Positions 50,556-58,882 of a stretch of DNA of 64,000 nucleotides are shown in pieces. The notes beneath the pieces were generated by a model. It searched no databases and had not been told where the DNA came from. It saw nothing but the letters and a program-made list of their open reading frames with translations. Source of the DNA: Pseudarthrobacter albicanus. GTDB taxonomy: Bacteria; Actinomycetota; Actinomycetes; Actinomycetales; Micrococcaceae. The number at the start of each line of letters is the position of its first letter. Position 1 is the first letter of the stretch. Position numbers and translations under genes: made by a program. The stretch covers positions 1 to 64,000 of the forward strand of contig NZ_JAGPOT010000023.1 of the NCBI RefSeq assembly GCF_018224015.1, given 5' to 3'.

Positions 50556-50601
50556 CAAAAATGCCCCGGGCTCCTGCGGGAATCGCAGCAGCCTGGGGCA
50601 T
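50556..50601 (-). terminator. Intrinsic terminator of tRNA-Ser(TGA)
   Basis: Plus-strand ATGCCCCGGGCT...AGCCTGGGGCAT (50561-50601) forms a long stem with one mismatch. On the minus strand it is followed by TTTTT (A-run 50557-50560 plus stem end), 8 bases beyond the tRNA. Confidence 0.85.
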
Positions 50602-50608
50602 TGTTCGC

Positions 50609-50695
50609 GGAAGGTAAGAGATTCGAACTCTTGGTACGGGGTTACCGCACACTGGTTTTCAAGACCAGCTCCATCGGCCGCTCGGACAACCTTCC
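50609..50695 (-). tRNA. tRNA-Ser (anticodon TGA)
   Basis: Class II tRNA: acceptor GGAAGGT/ACCTTCC, anticodon stem CTGGT/ACCAG with loop CTTGAAA (TGA), variable arm GTGCGGTAACCCCGTAC, and T arm AAGAGTTCGAATCTCTT. CCA not encoded. Confidence 0.95.
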
Positions 50696-50856
50696 CTACC
50701 GAGTAGTGTTCCATAGGCGGTCGGCTGCAACAAAAAAACGCGGCCGGGCTCGCGGGCGGGCGCGGCCGCTCCACATAGTCTTGAGGGACGTCGTTCCTGA
50801 CACGGTGTGCCGCCGGCGCATTCCTGCACGAAATGAGTTAGAAATCGGAGTTCTCC

Positions 50857-51840
50857 ATGAAGGCTGTCTACATCTCAGAGCCCGGCGGCCCCGAGGCCCT
50901 GGACGTCCGTGAGGTCCCGGCCCCGGTGCCGGGCCCCGGCGAGGTGCTGATCGACGTCGTTGCCGCCGGGCTTAACCGCGCCGACGTCCACCAGCGCCAG
51001 GGCCACTACCCGCCGCCCCCGGGCGCCTCGGAAATTCCCGGCCTGGAGGTTTCCGGCCGGATCGCGGGCTTCGGCCCGGGAGTGAGCAAACCGTTCTCGG
51101 TGGGGGACAAGGTGGTGGCGCTCCTCGCCGGCGGCGGATACGCCGGGCAGGTGGCCGTTCCGGCCGGGCAGGTGCTGAGGATTCCCGACGGCGTGGACCT
51201 GGTCACCGCGGCGTCGCTGCCGGAAATCGCCGCCACCGTCTACTCCAACCTGATCATGACGGCGCAGCTGCAGCCGGGGGAAACAGTGCTCATCCACGGG
51301 GCGACGGGCGGGATCGGCACGATGGCCATCCAGCTGGCGAAGGCCTTAGGCGCCCGCGTGGCCACCACGGCCGGCACCGCGGAGAAGGTCGGCACGGCGA
51401 AGGCGTTCCTCGGAGCGGACATCGCCATCAACTACGCCGAGGAGGACTTCCCGGAGAGCCTGCGCGCGCAGAACGGCGGCAAGGGCGCGGACGTGATCCT
51501 CGACGTCGTCGGGGCCAAATACCTCAAGCAGAACGTCGATGCCCTGGCCGATTACGGACGGCTCGTGGTGATCGGGCTGCAGGGCGGGGCCAAGGGGGAA
51601 CTGGACCTGGGGAAGCTCCTGAAGAAGCGGGCCGCCATCATCGCCACGTCGCTGCGTCCCCGCCCGGTCGAGGAGAAGACGGTGATCATGAACGCGGTGC
51701 GCGACGCCGTCTGGCCGCTGCTTGCGGATGGACGGATCAGGCCGCTGGTGGCCAAGACCTTCCCGCTGGAGCAGGTCCGGGCCGCACACGAGTACTTCGA
51801 TTCCGGCGAGCATGTGGGCAAGGTCCTGCTGGTGATGTAG
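50857..51840 (+). CDS. NAD(P)H-quinone oxidoreductase, zinc-independent MDR family
   Basis: Protein of 327 residues of the QOR/TP53I3-like branch of MDR: 'MKAVYISEPGGPEALDVREV', 'VVAAGLNRADVHQRQGHYPP' (typical of PIG3-like quinone reductases), 'GDKVVALLAGGGYAGQVAVP' and the nucleotide site 'VLIHGATGGIGTMAIQLAKA'. No catalytic zinc ligands. It reduces quinones with NADPH by one electron, helping in redox stress. Followed 134 bases later by a PadR regulator that may control it. Confidence 0.92.
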   Translation: MKAVYISEPGGPEALDVREVPAPVPGPGEVLIDVVAAGLNRADVHQRQGHYPPPPGASEIPGLEVSGRIAGFGPGVSKPFSVGDKVVALLAGGGYAGQVAVPAGQVLRIPDGVDLVTAASLPEIAATVYSNLIMTAQLQPGETVLIHGATGGIGTMAIQLAKALGARVATTAGTAEKVGTAKAFLGADIAINYAEEDFPESLRAQNGGKGADVILDVVGAKYLKQNVDALADYGRLVVIGLQGGAKGELDLGKLLKKRAAIIATSLRPRPVEEKTVIMNAVRDAVWPLLADGRIRPLVAKTFPLEQVRAAHEYFDSGEHVGKVLLVM

Positions 51841-51915
51841 GACCGCCTGGCGTCCACGCGTCCGGCCGCCCGTTTTGCTTCGGCGTCCTGAATGACGCTA
51901 CTGTGAGCATATACG

Positions 51916-51949
51916 CGGTATACACGCGTCTTGGGGCGCGTGTATACCG
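51916..51949. promoter_or_regulatory. Inverted repeat, likely PadR operator
   Basis: CGGTATACACGCG (51916-51928) and its exact complement (51937-51949), 8-base spacer, centred 42 bases before the padR ATG. The TATACAC...GTGTATA core resembles PadR-family operators, suggesting autoregulation. Confidence 0.7.
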
Positions 51950-51974
51950 TCGTCCGGCTACCTCCGGGAGCACA

Positions 51975-52511
51975 ATGTCCATCCGTCACAGCCTCCTGGC
52001 CCTGCTGCAGGACCGGCCGCGCTACGGTTACCAGCTCAGGGCCGAATTCGAGGACCGCACCGGCTCGTCCTGGCCGCTGAACATCGGGCAGGTGTACACC
52101 ACCCTGGACCGTCTGGAGCGTGACGGCCTCGTCCGCAAAGAGGGCGGCGACGGCGAAGGCCACGTCATCTACAGCATCACCGAGGACGGCCTGGCCGAAG
52201 CCGGCGGCTGGTTCGCTTCCCCCGTGGCCCGCACCAATCCGCCGCGGAACGAGCTGGCCATCAAACTGGCCCTCGGCCTGACCATTCCCGGAGTCGACGT
52301 CGGAGCCATCATCCAGACCCAGCGCAGCGTCTCCATCAAGGCCCTGCAGGACTACACCAAGTCCCGGCGCGACATGTCGGCGCGGCAGCGGCCGGCCGAC
52401 ACCGCCAGGCTCCTGGTCCTGGACTCCCTCGTCTTCCAGACCGAAGCAGAGGTCCGCTGGCTGGATCTCTGCGAAGCCCGGCTCATGCAGCTGGCGAACC
52501 CGCCGCGATAG
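51975..52511 (+). CDS. PadR-family transcriptional regulator
   Basis: Protein of 178 residues: N-terminal PadR winged helix ('IRHSLLALLQDRPRYGYQLR', 'GQVYTTLDRLERDGLVRKEG', 'VIYSITEDGLAEAGGWF') and C-terminal helical dimerisation region. ATG 51975 is chosen because the longer frame would run through the inverted repeat that is best read as the operator; CGGGAG lies 4 bases upstream. Targets are probably itself and a neighbour such as the quinone oxidoreductase; PadR proteins often sense phenolics or drugs. Confidence 0.9.
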   Translation: MSIRHSLLALLQDRPRYGYQLRAEFEDRTGSSWPLNIGQVYTTLDRLERDGLVRKEGGDGEGHVIYSITEDGLAEAGGWFASPVARTNPPRNELAIKLALGLTIPGVDVGAIIQTQRSVSIKALQDYTKSRRDMSARQRPADTARLLVLDSLVFQTEAEVRWLDLCEARLMQLANPPR

Positions 52512-52557
52512 GGCCCCCGTCGGGCGCCTCCCCGACCGTTCGTCGCGCCGTCACCCC

Positions 52558-52617
52558 CGCCGGGCGCAGGACCTTTGCGCCGGGCGCGGGACCGTTCCGC
52601 CGGGAAGGCAGGGTTGG
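52558..52617. repeat. Degenerate 20-bp tandem repeat upstream of cstA
   Basis: Units beginning CGCCGGG at 52558, 52578 and 52598 with exact 20-base period; the first two agree at most positions and the third is diverged. Ends about 30 bases before the cstA -10 hexamer. Confidence 0.6.
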
Positions 52618-52645
52618 TAGGGTGCCATGGGCCCGGCAGGAGGGC

Positions 52646-52651
52646 TAGCCT
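52646..52651 (+). promoter_or_regulatory. cstA -10 element
   Basis: TAGCCT followed by TTTTTTAAG, 28 bases before the ATG, with AAGGAGGAG (52669-52677) as a strong Shine-Dalgarno. Confidence 0.5.
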
Positions 52652-52679
52652 TTTTTAAGCGGGTCCCCAAGGAGGAGAC

Positions 52680-54980
52680 ATGAGCACAATGCCTGATGGC
52701 AAGCCGCGTAGCGCAGGACTCGACGACGGCCCGACCCCGGACCCGGCCCTTCCGGCCCCGTCCGTGGACGAGGCCGTACGGGAAGCCGAGGAACGGAAAT
52801 GGACGCCCGCAAAGATCGCACTGTGGGTGGCGATCTCCCTGTTGGGCGCCGTTGCCTGGTTCATGGTGGCGATTGTCCGCGGCGAGACCGTCAACGCCAT
52901 CTGGTTCGTGTTTGCCGCAGTGTGCACCTACCTGATCGGCTACCGCTTCTACTCCAAGTTCATTGAGCGCCACCTGCTCCGGCCGAACGACCGCCGTGCC
53001 ACCCCGGCGGAATACAAAGCCGACGGCAAGGACTACGTCCGCACGGACCGCAACGTCCTGTTCGGCCACCATTTCGCCGCGATCGCCGGCGCCGGCCCGC
53101 TGGTGGGCCCGATCATCGCCGCCCAGATGGGCTACCTCCCGGGCACCATCTGGATCATCATCGGCGTCGTCCTGGCAGGCGCAGTCCAGGACTACCTGGT
53201 CATGTTCTTCTCCATGCGCCGCGGCGGCCGTTCCCTGGGCCAGATGGCCCGCGAGGAACTCGGCGTCATCGGCGGCACCGCCGCGCTGGTCGCCACCCTG
53301 CTGATCATGGTGATCATCGTTGCCATCCTGGCCCTCGTGGTCGTGAACGCGCTGGCCGAAAGCCCGTGGGGTGTCTTCTCCGTCGGCATGACCATCCCGA
53401 TCGCCCTCTTCATGGGCGTCTACCTCCGTCACCTCCGCCCGGGCAAGATCCTGGAAGTCTCGCTGATCGGCTTCGTGCTCCTCCTGGCGGCCATCATCGG
53501 CGGCGGCGCCGTCGCCGGCACCGAATGGGGTGCCGCGCTCTTCACCCTGGACAAGGTCACCCTCGCCTGGGCCCTCATCGTCTACGGCTTCATCGCCGCG
53601 ATCCTGCCGGTCTGGCTGCTGCTGGCCCCGCGTGACTACCTGTCCACCTTCATGAAGATCGGCGTCATCGCGATGCTGGCCCTTGCCGTCATCGTGGTCC
53701 GCCCCGAGATCACCGTCCCGGCGTTCAGCGAATTCGCCAGCCGCGACAACGGCCCGGTCTTCCCGGGAGCGCTTTTCCCCTTCCTGTTCGTGACGATCGC
53801 CTGTGGTGCCCTGTCGGGCTTCCACGCGCTGATCTCCTCCGGCACCACGCCGAAGCTGATAGAGAAGGAACGCCAGAGCCGCTACATCGGTTACGGCGGC
53901 ATGCTGATGGAGTCCTTCGTGGCGATCATGGCACTGGTGGCCGCGATCTCGATCGACCGCGGGCTCTACTTCGCGATGAACGCTCCCGCTGCCCTGACCG
54001 GCGGCACCGTGGAAACCGCCGCCGCCTGGGTCAACAGCCTGGGCCTGTCCGGCGTGAACCTCAGCCCGGGCCTGCTCTCTGAGACGGCCGCCAATGTCGG
54101 TGAAGAGAGCATCATCTCCCGCACCGGCGGCGCGCCCACCCTGGCCGTGGGCCTCGCCCACATCATGCAGCAGTTCATCGGCGGCACCGCGATGATGGCC
54201 TTCTGGTACCACTTCGCCATCATGTTCGAGGCCCTGTTCATCCTCACCGCGGTCGACGCCGGCACCCGGGTGGCGCGGTTCATGCTGCAGGATTCGATCG
54301 GCAACCTCGTGCCGAAGTTCAAGGAGCACTCCTGGCGGCCGGGGGCCTGGCTCTGCACCGCCGTCATGGTGGGCGCCTGGGGTGCCGTGCTCCTGATGGG
54401 CGTCACGGATCCGCTGGGCGGCATCAATACGCTCTTCCCGCTGTTCGGCATCGCCAACCAGCTGCTGGCCGCCATTGCGCTGGCCGTCTGCCTGGCCATC
54501 GTGGCCAAGCGAGGCTCCTTCAGGTACCTGTGGATCGCGGCCCTCCCGCTGGCGTTCGCGGCCGTTGTCACCATCACGGCCAGCTACCAGAAGATCTTCT
54601 CCGCCACTCCGGCTGTGGGCTACTTCGCCAACAACGCCGCCTTCTCCAAGGCGCTGGCGGAAGGCAAGACGTCCTTCGGAACCGCCAAGACCGTCGCGGC
54701 CATGGAGGCAGTGGTCCGCAACACCATGATCCAGGGGTGGCTGTCGGTGATCTTCGTGGTCCTCAGCATCATCGTCATCGTCACTGCGCTCGCGGCCACC
54801 GTGACGTCCTTCCGCAACGCAGCCAAGGGGATTCCGAACGCCGACCACGAGGATCCGGCCCGCGCGTCCCGGGTGTTCGCCCCGGCCGGCCTCATTCCGA
54901 CGGCCGCCGAACGCGAGCTGATGGCGCAGTGGGACAAGCTGCCGGCCGGGCAGCGTTTCGAGACGGCCAGGCGCCACTGA
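52680..54980 (+). CDS. cstA: CstA-family pyruvate/peptide transporter (carbon starvation protein A)
   Basis: Membrane protein of 766 residues with about 18 hydrophobic segments. Family blocks: 'FGHHFAAIAGAGPLVGPIIA', 'GVVLAGAVQDYLVMFFSMRR', 'SGFHALISSGTTPKLIEKE' and 'ALFILTAVDAGTRVARFMLQ'. E. coli CstA and BtsT (YjiY) import pyruvate with protons; peptide uptake has also been proposed. The 45-residue N-terminal cytosolic tail is longer than in E. coli. Strong Shine-Dalgarno; the small YbdD-type partner follows 13 bases later, as in most genomes. Expression likely responds to carbon state. Confidence 0.95.
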   Translation: MSTMPDGKPRSAGLDDGPTPDPALPAPSVDEAVREAEERKWTPAKIALWVAISLLGAVAWFMVAIVRGETVNAIWFVFAAVCTYLIGYRFYSKFIERHLLRPNDRRATPAEYKADGKDYVRTDRNVLFGHHFAAIAGAGPLVGPIIAAQMGYLPGTIWIIIGVVLAGAVQDYLVMFFSMRRGGRSLGQMAREELGVIGGTAALVATLLIMVIIVAILALVVVNALAESPWGVFSVGMTIPIALFMGVYLRHLRPGKILEVSLIGFVLLLAAIIGGGAVAGTEWGAALFTLDKVTLAWALIVYGFIAAILPVWLLLAPRDYLSTFMKIGVIAMLALAVIVVRPEITVPAFSEFASRDNGPVFPGALFPFLFVTIACGALSGFHALISSGTTPKLIEKERQSRYIGYGGMLMESFVAIMALVAAISIDRGLYFAMNAPAALTGGTVETAAAWVNSLGLSGVNLSPGLLSETAANVGEESIISRTGGAPTLAVGLAHIMQQFIGGTAMMAFWYHFAIMFEALFILTAVDAGTRVARFMLQDSIGNLVPKFKEHSWRPGAWLCTAVMVGAWGAVLLMGVTDPLGGINTLFPLFGIANQLLAAIALAVCLAIVAKRGSFRYLWIAALPLAFAAVVTITASYQKIFSATPAVGYFANNAAFSKALAEGKTSFGTAKTVAAMEAVVRNTMIQGWLSVIFVVLSIIVIVTALAATVTSFRNAAKGIPNADHEDPARASRVFAPAGLIPTAAERELMAQWDKLPAGQRFETARRH

Positions 54981-54993
54981 TGCGGAGCCGGCG

Positions 54994-55185
54994 ATGAATG
55001 CCATGCTGGCGGGATTCCGGGGGCTGGCCCACTACCTGAACGGGGTCCTGGGCGCGGACGCGTACGAGAAATACCTGGAGCATCATGCCGCCTCCGGGCA
55101 CACGGATCCGCCGATGACCGAGCGTGAGTTCTGGCGGGACCGGAACGACCGCCAGGACAGCAACCCGCAGGGCCGGTGCTGCTGA
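54994..55185 (+). CDS. YbdD/YjiX-family small protein, CstA partner
   Basis: 63 residues with the family core 'LNGVLGADAYEKYLEHHAAS' and 'MTEREFWRDRNDRQ', ending in two Cys. YbdD-type proteins are always encoded after CstA-type pyruvate transporters and are needed for their activity. GGAG-like sequence precedes the ATG; 13 bases after cstA, same operon. Confidence 0.9.
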   Translation: MNAMLAGFRGLAHYLNGVLGADAYEKYLEHHAASGHTDPPMTEREFWRDRNDRQDSNPQGRCC

Positions 55186-55203
55186 CCGGTTGAGGCCGCC
55201 GCC

Positions 55204-55252
55204 GGAAGGCGCCGTCCGGCACAACAGTGTCCGACGGCGCCTTCCGCTGTTT
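55204..55252 (+). terminator. cstA-ybdD operon terminator
   Basis: GGAAGGCGCCGTC (55204-55216) pairs with GACGGCGCCTTCC (55233-55245), then GCTGTTTCG. About 20 bases after the last stop codon. Confidence 0.75.
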
Positions 55253-55332
55253 CGTGACGCGCTTGGCAGCGCGGGAAAGCAACAGGGGAAGACGACACGA
55301 TCCGTGCGTACCGCACCGTGAGAGTATGAAGC

Positions 55333-56031
55333 ATGAGCGATCCGAACGGACCCCAGACCGGCGACGATGTGCCCGTCGAAGGCACCACCCTGGACGACGA
55401 CCCGGCCGTGGCCGACGGGCGCCGGACGCCACACGGCCTCAGCCCGACGCCACGCCTGACCCCGACGCCACCCGGCTCCGCCCAGGCAGCCGCTGCCGGG
55501 CTGGCCGCTGTGCCCAAAGGCAGCCAGCTCCAGGACCTGGTGGACCAACCGGCGAAAGTCATGCGGATCGGCACCATGATCAAGCAGCTGCTGGACGAAG
55601 TGAAGTCTGCGCCGCTGGACGATGCGGCCCGCGTCCGGCTGGCCGAAATCCATGAACGCTCCATCAGGGAGCTGGAGGACGGGCTCGCCCCCGAACTCGT
55701 CGAGGAACTCGAACGGATCCACCTTCCGTTCCCCGAGGACGCCACCCCCTCGGACGCCGAACTGCGGATTGCCCAGGCCCAGCTGGTCGGCTGGCTCGAA
55801 GGCCTCTTCCACGGCATCCAGACGGCGATCGCGGCGCAGCACGCCGCGCGGGAGCACGCCTTCGCGCAGATGCAGCTCCGCCAGCTGCCGCCCGGGACCA
55901 TGATCGCCCCCGGCGTGATCATCGGGGAGAACGGTGAACCGCAGCGCGCCGCCGCGCCGAGGCCCGGCGCGGCTCCCTCGCAGCGTCCGGTGCCCGCCGA
56001 CCCGGACCACGGCCCCGGCCAGTACCTCTAG
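55333..56031 (+). CDS. bpa: Bacterial proteasome activator
   Basis: Protein of 232 residues of the Bpa/PafE family (DUF2587). The four-helix core is highly recognisable: 'LVDQPAKVMRIGTMIKQLLD', 'SIRELEDGLAPELVEELERI' and 'SDAELRIAQAQLVGWLEGLF'. The C-terminus 'GPGQYL' is the HbYX-like tail that opens the 20S proteasome gate. Bpa forms a dodecameric ring that feeds unfolded proteins to the proteasome without ATP or Pup. Compared with mycobacterial Bpa (about 178 residues) it has a longer disordered Pro/Thr-rich start (residues 1-65) and a longer Pro/Ala linker before the tail. The next gene starts 7 bases after its stop. Confidence 0.95.
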   Translation: MSDPNGPQTGDDVPVEGTTLDDDPAVADGRRTPHGLSPTPRLTPTPPGSAQAAAAGLAAVPKGSQLQDLVDQPAKVMRIGTMIKQLLDEVKSAPLDDAARVRLAEIHERSIRELEDGLAPELVEELERIHLPFPEDATPSDAELRIAQAQLVGWLEGLFHGIQTAIAAQHAAREHAFAQMQLRQLPPGTMIAPGVIIGENGEPQRAAAPRPGAAPSQRPVPADPDHGPGQYL

Positions 56032-56038
56032 GACACCC

Positions 56039-56506
56039 TTGGGATTCTTCAGTGCCGCCCGGCAGGGACGGAAAGACGACGCCGAACTCGGCAAGGGCCT
56101 GTGGCGGCGTGCCCACGGCCGCTTCACGCGCGGGCTGGACCGGTACCACCAGGTCCTGGAAGGGGTGGAGGACGAAACCCACTACGCCGAACTCGTGGAC
56201 ATCGCCGACGAGCTGTCCGCCGTCTCGGACCGGGTCCGGCGGATCTGCGTCGAGGCGCAGCGGCGCTCACCCAGCGACGGTCTGGACAACCCGGGAGCGC
56301 TGGCGGCCGTGCACCGCTCGCTGTCCATGGCCGGCAACTCCCTGGCCACGACGGCGGAAGCGGCGGCCATGCTCAGGCTCGGCCTCGGGGCTGTCCCTGC
56401 GGGCGCCGCGTCGGTGCGGCGGCGCGCGGAATCCGTGCTGGAACAGGTCAACGACGCCGAACGGCGGCTGGCTGAAGGCGCCCCGGGAGTCCGGGAGTCC
56501 GGCTGA
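56039..56506 (+). CDS. Hypothetical helical protein following bpa
   Basis: 155 residues from a TTG start with AGGA six bases upstream (overlapping the bpa stop). All-helical: 'WRRAHGRFTRGLDRYHQVLE', 'ELVDIADELSAVSDRVRRIC', 'ALAAVHRSLSMAGNSLATTA' and 'VRRRAESVLEQVNDAERRLA'. The start could be misplaced, because the frame is open upstream inside bpa, but codon use supports coding from about 56040. Conserved linkage to bpa in actinobacteria would suggest a role in protein quality control; I do not recognise the family. Confidence 0.75.
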   Translation: MGFFSAARQGRKDDAELGKGLWRRAHGRFTRGLDRYHQVLEGVEDETHYAELVDIADELSAVSDRVRRICVEAQRRSPSDGLDNPGALAAVHRSLSMAGNSLATTAEAAAMLRLGLGAVPAGAASVRRRAESVLEQVNDAERRLAEGAPGVRESG

Positions 56507-56589
56507 GCAGGACTTCCCTTCCCGGGTTATGCGCCTGGCATAGCTCCGGCCCTGCGTCGGCCGGACCGGCGAGCCCTTGGAGAGCCCGA

Positions 56590-56853
56590 TCAGGCGGCGG
56601 CGCGGCCCCGCCGCAGGGGAACGGGGTCGACGACGGCCCAGCCGTCCTCATCCGCGACACTCCGGTCGGCGAAACGTTCCGCGGCTGCGGCGTCGTCGAA
56701 GATTTCGGTGCGGACGCGGCCGCAGTCGGTGTCCCAGTACGTCACTTCGAAGTACCTGACTTCCGCATACGCTGCCGCCCCGTAGCCGGCGTAGCCACGG
56801 ACAGCGTCTCCACAAACAGCGTCTCCACAAACAGGGTCCTGGTTGTTTTCCAT
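56590..56853 (-). CDS. Small hypothetical protein
   Basis: About 87 residues, not recognised. A Cys/Gly-containing start with a duplicated 'CGDAV' (a 15-bp tandem repeat at about 56801-56830) leads into a small alpha/beta region: 'EVRYFEVTYWDTDCGRVRTE' and 'IFDDAAAAERFADRSVADED'. The start is uncertain; an ATG at 56892 is also in frame. GC3 is high, as expected for coding. Converges on the gene after bpa. Confidence 0.5.
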   Translation of the reverse strand: MENNQDPVCGDAVCGDAVRGYAGYGAAAYAEVRYFEVTYWDTDCGRVRTEIFDDAAAAERFADRSVADEDGWAVVDPVPLRRGRAAA

Positions 56854-56892
56854 GAATCCAGTCTGCGACCGGCCCCTGACAGTACAGGCCAA

Positions 56893-57876
56893 TCACTCCG
56901 GCGTGTTGCCGAGCCGCAGCACACGTTCCCGGGCCAGATCCTCTTTGCGCCGTTCCTTGTCCGCGGCGCGGGCGGCCTGCTGGGCCCTGGCGGCTGCCAC
57001 GTCACGCCGTTTCCGCGCCGCCTTGAGCTCCTCCTCGGCCCGCTCCAGCTGCTCCCTGAGGGATTGCGTCTCCTCGGCCAGCGTGGCTGCTGCCGCGGTC
57101 GCCTCCGCCAGTTCCGCCTCGTAGCGGCGGCCTTCCCTCACAGCCGAGCGGGCCGCCTCCTCGGCGTCCCGCAGCCCGGCCTGGGCGCGTTCCCGCGCCG
57201 AGGGTGCGGGCCTCCGGGGCGCCTCCCGGACGGCCCGCAACCTGGGCTGCTCCGCCGGCTGTTCCGCCGGCCGCTTACCGGCGGCCGCTGCCGGGACGGC
57301 TCCCGAGGGCGCCGCACCGGCGGCCGCGGCTCCAGCGGGCCCGGCACCAGCGGGTACCGCGACGGCACCTGCCAGATCGACGACGTCGACCCCGTCCGCG
57401 GACAGTGTCCGCAGCAGCCTGCCGCTCCGCACGGCAGCGGCGGCTCCCTCGTCGGCCGTGGCCGCCCGCAGCGTCTGTTCAACTTCCGTGGCGACCGCAT
57501 CGCTGATCTTCCGCCCCTGCTGCTCCGCCACGGCGCGGGCAGCCTTCACCGCGAGGTTCAGGAGCAGGCGCCGTTCCTGGCCCAGCCTGCGCAATTCCGC
57601 CGCATCCAAGGCGGACTGCGCCGCGCGCATGGACTGTCCCAACTCGGCCAGCTCCCGAAGCGTTCCGGGACGGAGCGCCGCGAGCATGTTCACTGCCCAG
57701 GCTCCCACGGACGGTTTGGGCAGGGACCGGACCTCGGTGGCCAGGGACCGCTGTTCCTGGCCGGCGGGAACCTCACCGGCCACTTCCTTGGCGGCGGCCG
57801 TCCGGGCGCCCACAAAATCATCAAACGGCAGGCCGTAGAGCTGCCCTGCAATGCCCGCCAGTTCCCCGTCTGCCAT
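56893..57876 (-). CDS. Hypothetical coiled-coil protein
   Basis: Protein of 327 residues. The N-terminal conserved part (about 1-165) includes 'ELAGIAGQLYGLPFDDFVGA' and 'LPKPSVGAWAVNMLAALRPG', a pattern seen in many actinobacterial hypothetical proteins. Then comes an Ala/Pro/Gly linker (about 170-215) and a long charged coiled coil to the end ('EETQSLREQLERAEEELKAA', 'RAADKERRKEDLARERVLRL'). No enzyme motif. A near-perfect TATGAT -10 (57883-57888) lies 6 bases before the ATG with no Shine-Dalgarno: a clear leaderless candidate. Confidence 0.8.
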   Translation of the reverse strand: MADGELAGIAGQLYGLPFDDFVGARTAAAKEVAGEVPAGQEQRSLATEVRSLPKPSVGAWAVNMLAALRPGTLRELAELGQSMRAAQSALDAAELRRLGQERRLLLNLAVKAARAVAEQQGRKISDAVATEVEQTLRAATADEGAAAAVRSGRLLRTLSADGVDVVDLAGAVAVPAGAGPAGAAAAGAAPSGAVPAAAAGKRPAEQPAEQPRLRAVREAPRRPAPSARERAQAGLRDAEEAARSAVREGRRYEAELAEATAAAATLAEETQSLREQLERAEEELKAARKRRDVAAARAQQAARAADKERRKEDLARERVLRLGNTPE

Positions 57877-57911
57877 GCAAGAATCATAGGCCGACGACCT
57901 CTGGGCCGCGG

Positions 57912-58271
57912 CTACCGCCGGCAGTACCAGGAGTTCGGGTCCCACGAGAACGTCAGTCCCGCGCGGGCCCCGGAGCCGTACTGGATCATGCATGCCAGAT
58001 CGAGGTCGATCCGGTTGGTGGTGTCGGAATCCTTGACGCACCGCCAGCTGCCGGCGTCGTTCCGGTCCAGGAGGACGGCCCGGAAGTGGAAGGCGTCGTA
58101 ATATTGCGTGTTGCAGGCGCGCTGCATGTCGATGCCGCCGAGGACATCGGACGCGGCGACCGGCGCGGAGCCGGCCAGCAGGCCTGCCGTCATCAGGACG
58201 AAGACCGCCGCGGAGGTGGCAGCCCGGCGCGCGATCCCGGGCGAACCCACTTGAGGGAGAGGAGACTTCAT
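57912..58271 (-). CDS. Small secreted cysteine-containing protein
   Basis: Precursor of 119 residues: basic n-region, hydrophobic core 'AAVFVLMTAGLLAGSAPVAA' and an Ala-x-Ala cleavage site near residue 40, leaving about 79 residues. The mature part has four Cys ('RACNTQYYDAFHF', 'SWRCVKDSDT', 'LACMIQYGSGA', 'NSWYCRR') likely in two disulfides, with an aromatic-rich pattern. It resembles small secreted actinobacterial proteins of unknown role. GGAAGG lies about 14 bases upstream of the ATG. Confidence 0.75.
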   Translation of the reverse strand: MKSPLPQVGSPGIARRAATSAAVFVLMTAGLLAGSAPVAASDVLGGIDMQRACNTQYYDAFHFRAVLLDRNDAGSWRCVKDSDTTNRIDLDLACMIQYGSGARAGLTFSWDPNSWYCRR

Positions 58272-58882
58272 GGGTTTCCCTATCTCTGGAAGGAAGCGCG
58301 CCGCGCCGCGGGCCGCGGACAGCGGCGTGATGAGGTGGGGGAGGGGGCGTTCGTTGCGCCCTGATCACCGTGTCTGAATGGTCCTTTCCGAGGCCGTCAC
58401 GTGTTTCGGCAGACCGGCAAGCCTTGGGCAGGGCCGGCAACCACCACAGCGGTAGTGACGTTCTAGTCCTGGATGGGGGCGTTGTCAATGACTTTCCACT
58501 ACGGCGGGCCTGACGGCTGCGCGTCATTCCTGGCCGGAGTCATCCAGGGAGGGGCTGTACGCCGTGAATCCTTCCCGGAGCCGGAGCTGGCAAGGCCGGC
58601 CCGGGGGCCGAGCCGCTCCCGGATGACTTCGAAGGTCGCACGTCCGGAGGCTGCGGCGACCCGCCGAAGCGCTGTCATCCATAGCACCCGGGCCCGATTC
58701 CGCTCCCCTTTTCAGAACCCGGTTTCCGCCGGCCCGTGCCGTTATCCCGCGTCTGCCCCGGCATCAAAATAACGTCAAGATTTTTCCCGGGCACGGGTCT
58801 TTTGCCCTGAACGGGGACTATGTTTGGACCGACGGGTCTTGGACGTCCGGGTGCGTTGAACCGGGAACTACAGGGGACGCAG
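58272..58882. other. Intergenic region, no supported gene
   Basis: About 610 bases between divergent genes. Short open frames on both strands have no family features and poor start signals. The part near 58765-58860 is less GC-rich (AACGTCAAGATTTTTCC, ACTATGTTTGGACC) and probably holds the promoter of the permease; no riboswitch consensus was found. Confidence 0.5.

Noticed and set aside
52551..55004. Long minus-strand frame opposite cstA
   Set aside because: His/Gln/Gly/Asp-rich antisense translation typical of GC-rich membrane genes; cstA itself is complete and recognisable.
58272..58882. Possible riboswitch or small gene upstream of the APC permease
   Set aside because: No ydaO, M-box, kimA-type or other conserved blocks were seen, and the short ORFs (for example 58490-58772) lack a ribosome-binding site and family features.
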